Shown here in pieces: positions 1 through 5,330 of a stretch of DNA of 5,874 nt. Position numbers and translations under genes: made by a program. The notes under the pieces are model-generated. The model worked only from the letters and a program-made list of their open reading frames with translations, searched no databases and was not told the DNA's origin. Within the stretch, counting starts at the first letter, position 1; each line of letters opens with the position of its first letter. Location: the NCBI GenBank assembly GCA_036507955.1, contig DATCIH010000031.1:1-5874 (forward strand), read 5' to 3'. The stretch comes from DATCIH01 sp036507955. GTDB lineage: Bacteria > Bacillota > Clostridia > Clostridiales > Clostridiaceae.

Positions 1-44
1 TAAAATAAGAATAATGATTAGCATAAATTAAAGGGGGATTTTGA

Positions 45-1523
45 ATGAATAAGAAGATATCGGTTCTCATTGCAGCAATACTTACATTATCTACCATGCT
101 CAGTGGATGCGGAAGCAGTAAAACAAAAGTGACTACTTCAGAAAATTATAAACCTTATCAGCTAGATTGGTACGTAGTTGGTTCTGGAACTCAAGCTGAT
201 ATGAGCAAGGTAGAGGAACAAGCTGATAAATTAGTTTCTGACTTAAATGTGCAGCTAAAAATGCATATCTTCAGTTGGGGTGACTATAATAGCAAAATTC
301 AAACAATGATAGCAGCAAATGAGAAGATTGATTTATTATATACCTGTACCTGGGCTGCAAATATCTTTGATTATGTTAGAAAAGGAGTATTAATTGATAT
401 AACCACCTTAGCTCCTAAATATGCTCCTGATGCAGTAGCCGCATTAAAAAATGGCTTCTGGGAATTTAATAGGATAGGTGGAAAGAGTTATTCCTTATCT
501 ACAAACAAAGAGAAAGCTGCTCAAATGGGTTATGAGTTTAATAAAAATCTTGTTGATAAATACAAATTTGATATTACCAAAGTAAAGTCGGTTGATGATC
601 TTGATCCAATGCTTAAGACTGTTAAGCAAAATGAACCGACAATATATCCAATTGAGGCTGGCGGTGGTCTAGTTGGTCTTGGCACAATGAATGATGAGAA
701 ATTAGCATCAGATTTAGTAACTTTGCCCCATGATTCAACTTCAAATAACTTTGTTCTTTCAGTAGACAATCCTAATTATATATACATGTTAAATAAGGCG
801 AGAACTTACTATAACTTAGGTTATATAAGAAAGGATTCAGCAACTATAACAGATGTAACAGCTGACAGGAAAGCAGGCAAAAACTTCGCAATGTTTGATT
901 CCTTAAAGCCTGGAAAGGATGCAGAAGTTAGCTCATCTTCTGGGGTGCCAGTAGTACAACAAAATATTGGAACACCATTTATAAGAACCTATGATATGAT
1001 AGGGGGTATGGGAATACCTAAGACCTGTAAGGATCCTAATAGAGTATTGATGTTCTATAACAGAATGTATTCTGATCCTAAACTTACCAATCTAATAGAC
1101 TTTGGTATAGAGGACACCCATTATGTAGTAAAGAGTCCTGGAATTATTGATTTTGCACCTGCAACAGATAGTGGAAAGAAATCTGGATACAATCCTGGAA
1201 CACCATGGATGTATGGAGATCAATTTAAAAGTTATCTATTTACAAATGAAGATCCTCAAAAATGGGTTAAGTTTAAAGATTTTAATGATTCTGCAGTGAA
1301 ACTTAAAGATACAGGCTTTGTATTTGATGATGAGTCAGTTAAAAATGAAATTGCAACCTGTGTTAATGTACAAAAGGAATTTGACGCTACATTAAATTCA
1401 GGAACGGTTGATCCAACTACAACATTACCCAAATACAAGGCTAAACTAATAGTTGCTGGAGCAAATAAAATACTAGATGAAGTTAACAAACAATACAAAG
1501 CTTGGCAGTCAACGCAAAAGTAA
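45..1523 (+). CDS. Lipoprotein solute-binding protein of a carbohydrate-type ABC importer (LplA / DUF3502 family)
   Basis: This is probably the extracellular substrate-capture subunit of an ABC importer for sugars or oligosaccharides, tethered to the outer face of the membrane. The 492-residue product starts with a lipoprotein signal: charged MNKK, a hydrophobic stretch, then lipobox LSGC with the lipidated Cys at residue 22. The mature part looks like a type 1 extracellular solute-binding protein. From about residue 388 (WMYGDQF) to the end it matches the DUF3502 C-terminal region of LplA/YtcQ-like proteins, including a GTVDP segment and a final helix ending KQYKAWQ. Length is normal for that family and the frame is unbroken. 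The ATG has a site AAGGGGGA at 31-38, six bases upstream. A terminator follows directly and no permease or ATPase gene is visible, so partners must lie upstream of the window or elsewhere. The substrate cannot be read from the sequence. Confidence 0.88.
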   Translation: MNKKISVLIAAILTLSTMLSGCGSSKTKVTTSENYKPYQLDWYVVGSGTQADMSKVEEQADKLVSDLNVQLKMHIFSWGDYNSKIQTMIAANEKIDLLYTCTWAANIFDYVRKGVLIDITTLAPKYAPDAVAALKNGFWEFNRIGGKSYSLSTNKEKAAQMGYEFNKNLVDKYKFDITKVKSVDDLDPMLKTVKQNEPTIYPIEAGGGLVGLGTMNDEKLASDLVTLPHDSTSNNFVLSVDNPNYIYMLNKARTYYNLGYIRKDSATITDVTADRKAGKNFAMFDSLKPGKDAEVSSSSGVPVVQQNIGTPFIRTYDMIGGMGIPKTCKDPNRVLMFYNRMYSDPKLTNLIDFGIEDTHYVVKSPGIIDFAPATDSGKKSGYNPGTPWMYGDQFKSYLFTNEDPQKWVKFKDFNDSAVKLKDTGFVFDDESVKNEIATCVNVQKEFDATLNSGTVDPTTTLPKYKAKLIVAGANKILDEVNKQYKAWQSTQK

Positions 1524-1559
1524 AACCTTATATATTATTTATTTAGCTCGCATTATTTT

Positions 1560-1590
1560 AAGACTAGCCTTTTGGTTAGTCTTATTTAAG
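1560..1590 (+). terminator. Rho-independent terminator after the solute-binding protein gene
   Basis: A 10-bp stem, AAGACTAGCC (1560-1569) with GGTTAGTCTT (1574-1583), has one G-T wobble and a TTTT loop, and is followed by an interrupted T-rich run (CTTATTT). It starts 36 bases after the stop codon, so it most likely ends the transporter transcript. The T tract is poor, so termination may be incomplete. A second, weaker hairpin (ATAACCT 1593-1599 with AGGTTAT 1615-1621, 15-nt loop) lies just beyond and could back it up. Confidence 0.65.
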
Positions 1591-1718
1591 TTATAACCTT
1601 ATTGTAATACCTTTAGGTTATTTATTCTTGCATGATATTGACTATCTATAATAATATTTTGATGATGTCTTGCATCTTAAAACATATATTAGATAAATAA
1701 CAAATATATGGGCTGATA

Positions 1719-1727
1719 TGATATAAT
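1719..1727 (+). promoter_or_regulatory. Extended -10 promoter for the duplicated membrane protein gene
   Basis: TGATATAAT at 1719-1727 matches the extended -10 pattern TGnTATAAT exactly. No good -35 hexamer sits 16-18 bases upstream, which extended -10 promoters tolerate. It lies 45 bases before the ATG at 1772 and just upstream of a G-rich ribosome site (AGGGGGG, 1744-1750). The rest of 1591-1718 is AT-rich and shows no gene. Confidence 0.55.
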
Positions 1728-1771
1728 AGTTAATAATTTAAATAGGGGGGCATCTATTAAAGGAAAATAAA

Positions 1772-2160
1772 ATGAAAACAATGCTGGGCATAGCTTTATT
1801 ATTTACAATAATAAAAAGCGTATTTTCTCTTTTAGTTCAAATAGCTACAATTCCCACAGGTAATAGCTTTAATTTTCTTATAGGAAATGAGTATATTAGG
1901 AAGGGTACAGGAGCATTAGTTCTAATATATGGGATAATGGATCTTACAGTTTCACTGCCCCAGGATCTTTCAGTAATGAAACTCATATATATATATATGG
2001 TAGCGTTATAAATATGAATATTTTACCTATATTAATTATAGTAATTGAAATCATAGTAGGCATTATTTTATTAAAATATAATAAAAAAGTAGAGCAGGCT
2101 ACTCCTTCAGAAGATGAGATGAAAACAATATCTGGTATAGCTTTATTAATAGGGGACTAA
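1772..2160 (+). pseudogene. Small multi-spanning membrane protein, copy 1 of a tandem pair, frameshifted
   Basis: I do not recognise the family. From the ATG at 1772 (site AAAGGA, 1759-1764) the frame encodes 79 residues and stops at 2009-2011. Two membrane-like segments are visible, one near residues 5-27 and one near 46-61 after the motif IRKGTG. The protein does not end naturally. In another frame the sequence continues from the AT tract through 2014-2157 with a third hydrophobic segment ending IIVGIILLKYN and a hydrophilic tail, to TAA at 2158-2160. Removing one AT unit from the tract at 1985-1998 would join the two halves into 128 residues. The joined frame runs without a stop into the start of copy 2, so the ancestor was perhaps one two-repeat protein. 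A codon resembling a lost earlier start (TTA at 1757) sits six bases after AGGGGGG. A real gene of 79 residues, or a sequencing error in the AT run, is also possible. Confidence 0.55.
1985..1998 (+). repeat. (AT)7 dinucleotide tract at the frame break
   Basis: Seven uninterrupted AT units lie inside the coding region of membrane protein copy 1. As written, the frame closes 11 bases after the tract. With one unit fewer it would read on as IYIYGSVINMNILPI and through the third hydrophobic segment. Such tracts change length by replication slippage, so this is the probable site of the frameshift. Whether it switches reversibly cannot be judged from one sequence. Confidence 0.75.
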
Positions 2161-2369
2161 AACAAAATAGTAAGTCCATTTTAGCTGATCAGGTTATTAG
2201 GAAAGGTACGGGAATATTAGTAGTAATTGATGGGTTAACGGGGTTATCAATTATATTGATTCCTCGCTATAGCATTGTTTATATAGTTTTACTATGTATT
2301 AGATTGTGCCAGATTGTTGTAGGATTAGTTTTGATAAAATACAATATAAAAGGAGCAAGCAGATCATAG
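2119..2369 (+). pseudogene. Small membrane protein, copy 2 of the tandem pair, internally deleted and frameshifted
   Basis: The copy opens with MKTISGIALL, matching MKTMLGIALL of copy 1, and stops at 2158-2160. The homology resumes in another frame around 2166 and ends at TAG 2367-2369, with IRKGTGILVVIDG (copy 1: IRKGTGALVLIYG) and IVVGLVLIKYN (copy 1: IVGIILLKYN). From the MKT start to IRKGTG is 77 bases here against 123 in copy 1. This is a net loss of 46 bases, which removes most of the first membrane segment and shifts the frame. The later IRKGTG-to-KYN part is also 12 residues shorter than in copy 1. It has no ribosome site of its own and is in frame with the tail of copy 1. I consider it a non-functional remnant of a duplicated membrane domain of unknown function. 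Confidence 0.6.
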
Positions 2370-2458
2370 ACCGTGAAATTAAAAGGATTTCTAAGCTATG
2401 TAGCGTATAAGGAGTAAGTTTGGTTTAATTACCCCGAAAACAGCCATATAGATGAATT

Positions 2459-3040
2459 GTGAGTGACATAAGGTCAACCCTTATAATGGATATAAAGGGA
2501 GGGATGAAATTGAATAATAAATTAGGATACCGGATGTATTCAAATAAAGATTTAGTAAAGCTACAGTATATATTAGCTTTGAAATTCTTAGGCTTATCTT
2601 TATCAGAAATTTTACAATATGTAGATAAAGGGCTCCAGGAAATTCAAGAGGTTCTTTCGCAGCAAAAAATAATGATGAAAGATAAGAAAATGCAGTTAGA
2701 AACAGTGATCAGTGCAATAGAAGCAACAGAAAACTTATTGGAAACAAAGCAGTGGGACTATAAAGAGGTAGTAAATATTATTCAAGCGATAAAGATGGAA
2801 TTAAAGCCTACATGGATGAACAAATATCTAACGAAGGAAGAACGAAGCTTCGTGAGGGATTTAGCTAAGAAGTCTTATAGCAAAGAAGCCTTAGAAAAAT
2901 TAGCTAAGAGAGGGTGGACGCAGGAGCAGCAGCAAAGTTACAATGACAGATATATTTATTTCCGTAAAGAACTTAAAAGATTGATTGAATCAGAAGTAGA
3001 TCCCGGATGCTCAGAAGCTCAAGAGGTAGGACAATTTTAA
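2459..3040 (+). pseudogene. MerR-family transcriptional regulator with TipAS-like C-terminus, N-terminal DNA-binding helices lost
   Basis: The 193-residue frame contains the second half of a MerR domain: LGYRMYSNKDLVKLQ (residues 22-36), where GYR-Y-S is the hallmark of the wing, then LALKFLGLSLSEI. A dimerisation coiled coil follows (about 60-95), then a helical region (about 111-193: YLTKEERSFV, AKRGWT, ESEVDPGCSEAQE) resembling the TipAS effector domain of MerR activators. An intact MerR protein would have some 20-40 more residues before GYR forming the helix-turn-helix. Here the preceding frame closes at 2453, and STLIMDIKGGMK looks like a damaged TL-YYD-IG-LK recognition region. Starts are poor: GTG 2459 has no ribosome site, while AAAGGGAGG (2494-2502) would suit TTG 2510, after the DNA-binding helices. 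A truncated protein could still dimerise, but specific DNA binding is unlikely. The C-terminus also ends early (see next entry). Confidence 0.65.
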
Positions 3041-3140
3041 AGCTACTTCAGATGAAAGAAAACCTTCTATTTATACCATCTCAGATGTAGAAAGAGAATT
3101 TATTAAAAAAGTAATGACTATATTTCATAAAAACAGGTGA
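3039..3140 (+). pseudogene. Frameshifted 3' remnant of the MerR/TipAS-like regulator
   Basis: In the frame next to the regulator's, directly at its stop codon, about 33 codons read without interruption to TGA at 3138-3140. They include SDERKPSIY and DVEREFIKKVMTIFHKN. TipAS domains end with a DERF-type segment followed by an amphipathic helix of the form G-A-EF---A-IY, which this resembles. The roughly 30 residues expected between the AQE region and this tail are absent, so a deletion with frameshift is the likely history. The match is short, so confidence is modest. Confidence 0.4.
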
Positions 3141-3146
3141 AAGATA

Positions 3147-3203
3147 GTATCGATACAATTTACATTTATATAAAATTTATGGTAATATACTTTATATAAA
3201 GTA
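3147..3203 (+). promoter_or_regulatory. Palindrome-rich control region before pdxS
   Basis: Three perfect palindromes occur in 57 bases: GTATCGATAC (3147-3156), TTTATATAAA (3165-3174) and TACTTTATATAAAGTA (3188-3203). The last contains a second TTTATATAAA (3191-3200), so the 10-mer recurs with centres 26 bp apart. The last palindrome lies just before the ribosome site, a good place for a repressor to block transcription. No regulator binding consensus is recognised and no MocR-type pdxR gene is in the window. AT-rich DNA makes chance palindromes common, so operator function is inference. Confidence 0.35.
3159..3188 (+). promoter_or_regulatory. Candidate promoter of the pdxS-pdxT operon
   Basis: TTTACA (3159-3164, one mismatch to TTGACA) is followed after 18 bases by TAATAT (3183-3188). 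A better -10 hexamer, TATACT, overlaps at 3186-3191 but sits 21 bases from that -35. The start would fall inside the 16-bp palindrome, giving a short leader before TGGAGGT (3206-3212). A promoter is expected here because the upstream gene is a remnant. Confidence 0.4.
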
Positions 3204-3218
3204 AATGGAGGTAGCAAA

Positions 3219-4088
3219 ATGGATAATTATGAATTAAATAAAAATTTAGCTCAGATGTTAAAGGGCGGAGTAATAATGGATGTAATTAATGCTCAAGAAG
3301 CAGTGATTGCAGAAAAAGCTGGTGCAGTTGCAGTAATGGCCTTGGAAAGAGTTCCATCAGACATAAGGAAACAAGGTGGAGTTGCAAGAATGTCCGATCC
3401 TAAGATGATTAAGGAAATTAAAAGCGCAGTATCTATTCCTGTTATGGCTAAGGTAAGAATTGGACATTTTGTTGAAGCTCAGATACTTGAAAGCTTAGAA
3501 ATAGATTATATTGATGAAAGTGAAGTTTTAACACCTGCTGATGAGGTATATCACATAAACAAATGGGATTTTAAAGTGCCTTACGTTTGTGGAGCAAGAA
3601 ATCTTGGAGAGGCTCTTAGACGGATAGGTGAAGGAGCATCAATGATAAGGACTAAGGGCGAAGCTGGAACTGGTAATGTAGTAGAAGCTGTACGTCATAT
3701 GAGATGCATGATGGAAGAAATAAGAAGGGTAAAGAATGCCACCGAGCAGGAACTTATGACTATCGCAAAGGAGCTATCAGCACCCTATGATCTTGTTAAA
3801 TATGTTTGGAAGGAAGGCAAGCTTCCAGTTGTTAATTTTGCAGCAGGGGGAATTGCAACTCCAGCAGATGCAGCTTTAATGATGCAACTTGGCTGCGAGG
3901 GTGTGTTCGTAGGCTCAGGAATATTTAAATCTGCTAATCCTGAAAAGAGAGCAAGAGCAATAGTTTTAGCTACCACTTATTTTAATGATCCTAAGATAAT
4001 TGCTGAGGTTTCAGAAGATTTAGGTGCTACAATGGATAGCCTTGATATTAAAGAATTAGATCAAAAGTTTGCTGAAAGAGGCTGGTAG
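3219..4088 (+). CDS. pdxS: Pyridoxal 5'-phosphate synthase, synthase subunit PdxS
   Basis: PdxS condenses ribose 5-phosphate (or ribulose 5-phosphate), glyceraldehyde 3-phosphate and ammonia delivered by PdxT into pyridoxal 5'-phosphate, in the DXP-independent vitamin B6 pathway of the cytoplasm. The 289-residue product covers the whole (beta/alpha)8 barrel and is close to the usual 290-295. Catalytic positions are present: Asp21 in IMDVINAQEA, Lys78 in VMAKVRIGH (counterpart of B. subtilis Lys81, imine with the pentose phosphate) and Lys146 in IRTKGEAGTG (counterpart of Lys149). The phosphate-binding loops FAAGGIATPADA and GVFVGSGIF are also intact, and the C-terminus ends FAERGW. The ATG has a strong site GGAGG at 3207-3211, seven bases upstream. 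pdxT begins two bases after the stop, so the two are co-transcribed and made in balance. In related systems twelve PdxS subunits form a double hexameric ring decorated by PdxT. Identity is near certain. Confidence 0.98.
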   Translation: MDNYELNKNLAQMLKGGVIMDVINAQEAVIAEKAGAVAVMALERVPSDIRKQGGVARMSDPKMIKEIKSAVSIPVMAKVRIGHFVEAQILESLEIDYIDESEVLTPADEVYHINKWDFKVPYVCGARNLGEALRRIGEGASMIRTKGEAGTGNVVEAVRHMRCMMEEIRRVKNATEQELMTIAKELSAPYDLVKYVWKEGKLPVVNFAAGGIATPADAALMMQLGCEGVFVGSGIFKSANPEKRARAIVLATTYFNDPKIIAEVSEDLGATMDSLDIKELDQKFAERGW

Positions 4089-4090
4089 AA

Positions 4091-4660
4091 ATGAAAATAG
4101 GCATTTTATCCCTTCAAGGTGGTGTAGCAGAGCATATAAAGCATATTAAAGCTTTAAATAGTATAGCAATTGAAGTGAGAAAGATAGAAGACCTTGAAGG
4201 TATTGATGGATTGATTCTACCTGGGGGAGAAAGTACCGCTATAGGAAAGATATTATTGGAAAGGGACATGCTAGAGCCTTTGAGAAATAAGATTGAAGCT
4301 GGTCTTCCAACCTGGGGGACCTGTGCTGGAATGATACTTCTTGCCAGGGAGTTAGATGAAGATACAGTTAGTTATTTAAGAGTAATAGACATAAAGGTTA
4401 AAAGAAATGCCTATGGAAGACAAATAAATAGCTTTAATACAATGGAAATAATAAAGGAAGTATCCTCTGAACCAATACAACTTATTTTTATCAGGGCTCC
4501 TTTTATTACAAGTGTAGGTGAAGGTGTAAGAATAATTCATAAGGTTAAGGATAATATTGTTGCAGCGGTGCAGAATAATATTCTTGTATCATCTTTCCAT
4601 CCAGAGCTTACAGATAATTTAGAATTCCATAAATATTTTTTGAATATGTGCACTAGTTAG
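4091..4660 (+). CDS. pdxT: Pyridoxal 5'-phosphate synthase, glutaminase subunit PdxT
   Basis: PdxT hydrolyses glutamine and passes the ammonia through a tunnel to PdxS, on which its activity depends. The 189-residue protein is a class I glutamine amidotransferase of normal length. The triad is intact: nucleophile Cys78 in WGTCAGM, His170 and Glu172 in SFHPEL. The PdxT signatures SLQGGVAEH near the N-terminus, LPGGESTAIGK (44-53), and FIRAPFI (133-139) are also present. The start lies two bases after the pdxS stop; the ribosome site is a weak AGAGG inside the end of pdxS, so translation is probably coupled. A strong terminator follows 31 bases after the stop, making this the last gene of a two-gene operon. 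Nothing is missing or unusual. Confidence 0.97.
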   Translation: MKIGILSLQGGVAEHIKHIKALNSIAIEVRKIEDLEGIDGLILPGGESTAIGKILLERDMLEPLRNKIEAGLPTWGTCAGMILLARELDEDTVSYLRVIDIKVKRNAYGRQINSFNTMEIIKEVSSEPIQLIFIRAPFITSVGEGVRIIHKVKDNIVAAVQNNILVSSFHPELTDNLEFHKYFLNMCTS

Positions 4661-4691
4661 ATAGTATATCTATTTGATATTATAAAGTTAT

Positions 4692-4718
4692 GGCAAGGGG
4701 GTTATCCCCTTGCCTTTT
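4692..4718 (+). terminator. Rho-independent terminator of the pdxS-pdxT operon
   Basis: A perfect 9-bp GC-rich stem, GGCAAGGGG (4692-4700) with CCCCTTGCC (4706-4714), has a GTTAT loop and is followed by TTTT. The G-rich stem stands out strongly from the AT-rich surroundings. The T run is short, but stem strength and position make this a confident call. Confidence 0.88.
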
Positions 4719-4746
4719 GTGCGTATACGGTTAAAGGAATATATTG

Positions 4747-4752
4747 TATAAT
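4747..4752 (+). promoter_or_regulatory. -10 element upstream of the 159-residue membrane protein gene
   Basis: A perfect TATAAT lies 28 bases after the pdx terminator and 56 bases before the downstream start codon. The -35 region is weak (TATACG at 4724-4729, three matches, 17-bp spacer). Because a terminator separates this gene from pdxT, it needs its own promoter, and this is the best candidate. Confidence 0.45.
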
Positions 4753-4794
4753 ATTAATAAAATATATTGAAGAATTTTTATCTAAGCTTACTAA

Positions 4795-4802
4795 TGGGGG
4801 GA
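4795..4802 (+). promoter_or_regulatory. G-rich ribosome binding site that fixes the start at 4809
   Basis: TGGGGGGA lies six bases before ATG 4809. An in-frame TTG at 4767 would add 14 residues but has no ribosome site and lies only 15 bases after the -10 element, so 4809 is preferred. The run of six G replaces the usual GGAGG; the same habit appears before 45 (AAGGGGGA) and before 1772 (AGGGGGG). Confidence 0.65.
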
Positions 4803-4808
4803 TTATTA

Positions 4809-5288
4809 ATGAAGAAAATAGAAACTAAAACCTGGCTAGAGTGGGTAGCATTTATTATAACCATGACCCTTAAAGAAAATGTACATAGTATATTTGGTTA
4901 TAATTATAATTTAGCTACTAACAATTTTAATATAGTAAATACATTAAAAGCATTACCAATACTTATTATTTTCTATGGTATAGCTTATTTTTCATTATTA
5001 GTCATAACAAAAGTATGGGCAAAAATAAATGCTAAATATAGATTAATGGTTCTGGTTTTCTTTTTAGTAATTTCAGTTATTGTTCTAGGGATGGGAGTTT
5101 TATTTCCTGAGGGAATTAAATCATCTCCAATAGGTTATATATTTTTTATAATATTATATTTGCTTAACGGAATTAGAAAATACAAAAAAGGAAATAAAAT
5201 AGCAGGTAAGATATTACTTGGAGCAGGTGCAATTATATTTATTTTATTGATTGTTGGGATTATTTTGGGTAGTGTATCACCATATTGA
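4809..5288 (+). CDS. Uncharacterised integral membrane protein, 159 residues
   Basis: I do not recognise a family. Counting from ATG 4809, the protein has four clear hydrophobic spans, near residues 48-67, 79-99, 107-122 and 133-155. They are separated by short charged loops: KVWAKINAKYR (68-78) between the first two, and RKYKKGNK (123-130) before the last. By the positive-inside rule these two basic loops are probably cytoplasmic. The first 47 residues are only partly hydrophobic (10-20) and contain a polar Asn/Tyr-rich stretch (30-44). No catalytic or binding motif is visible and the frame is intact. The gene forms its own unit between the pdx terminator and a decayed group II intron, with no terminator seen after its stop. 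A link to vitamin B6 transport is not supported by any motif. It does not share the IRKGTG or KYN motifs of the duplicated membrane protein at 1772-2369, so I treat it as unrelated. Confidence 0.75.
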   Translation: MKKIETKTWLEWVAFIITMTLKENVHSIFGYNYNLATNNFNIVNTLKALPILIIFYGIAYFSLLVITKVWAKINAKYRLMVLVFFLVISVIVLGMGVLFPEGIKSSPIGYIFFIILYLLNGIRKYKKGNKIAGKILLGAGAIIFILLIVGIILGSVSPY

Positions 5289-5330
5289 TTCTTGTTAGGA
5301 TTAAATGGCAGTCACATAGCTTATAGGGCT

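Noticed and set aside
530..769. Minus-strand open frame of 79 codons inside the solute-binding protein gene
   Set aside because: It lies wholly within a well-supported + strand gene, has no recognisable protein motifs and no convincing ribosome site; it is a reading-frame shadow.
1256..1498. Minus-strand open frame of 80 codons at the end of the solute-binding protein gene
   Set aside because: It is antisense to the conserved DUF3502 C-terminal region and has no motif or independent signal.
1638..1652. TTGACT plus TATAAT as a promoter
   Set aside because: The two boxes are only three bases apart (1638-1643 and 1647-1652), so they cannot form one promoter; the extended -10 at 1719-1727 is better placed.
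1591..1718. Small gene or RNA between the first terminator and the next promoter
   Set aside because: No open frame with a start and ribosome site and no convincing structured RNA; only a weak 7-bp hairpin at 1593-1621 and a twice-occurring CTTGCAT were seen.
3141..3218. Riboswitch in the pdxS leader
   Set aside because: The region is under 80 bases, very AT-rich, and has no stable multi-stem fold or terminator stem, so only DNA palindromes are supported.
3785..3976. Minus-strand open frame of 63 codons inside pdxS
   Set aside because: It is antisense to the conserved phosphate-binding loops of PdxS and is explained by pdxS codon use.
4767..4808. Longer N-terminus of the membrane protein from TTG 4767
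   Set aside because: It has no ribosome site and starts only 15 bases after the TATAAT box; ATG 4809 has a strong G-rich site at the right distance.
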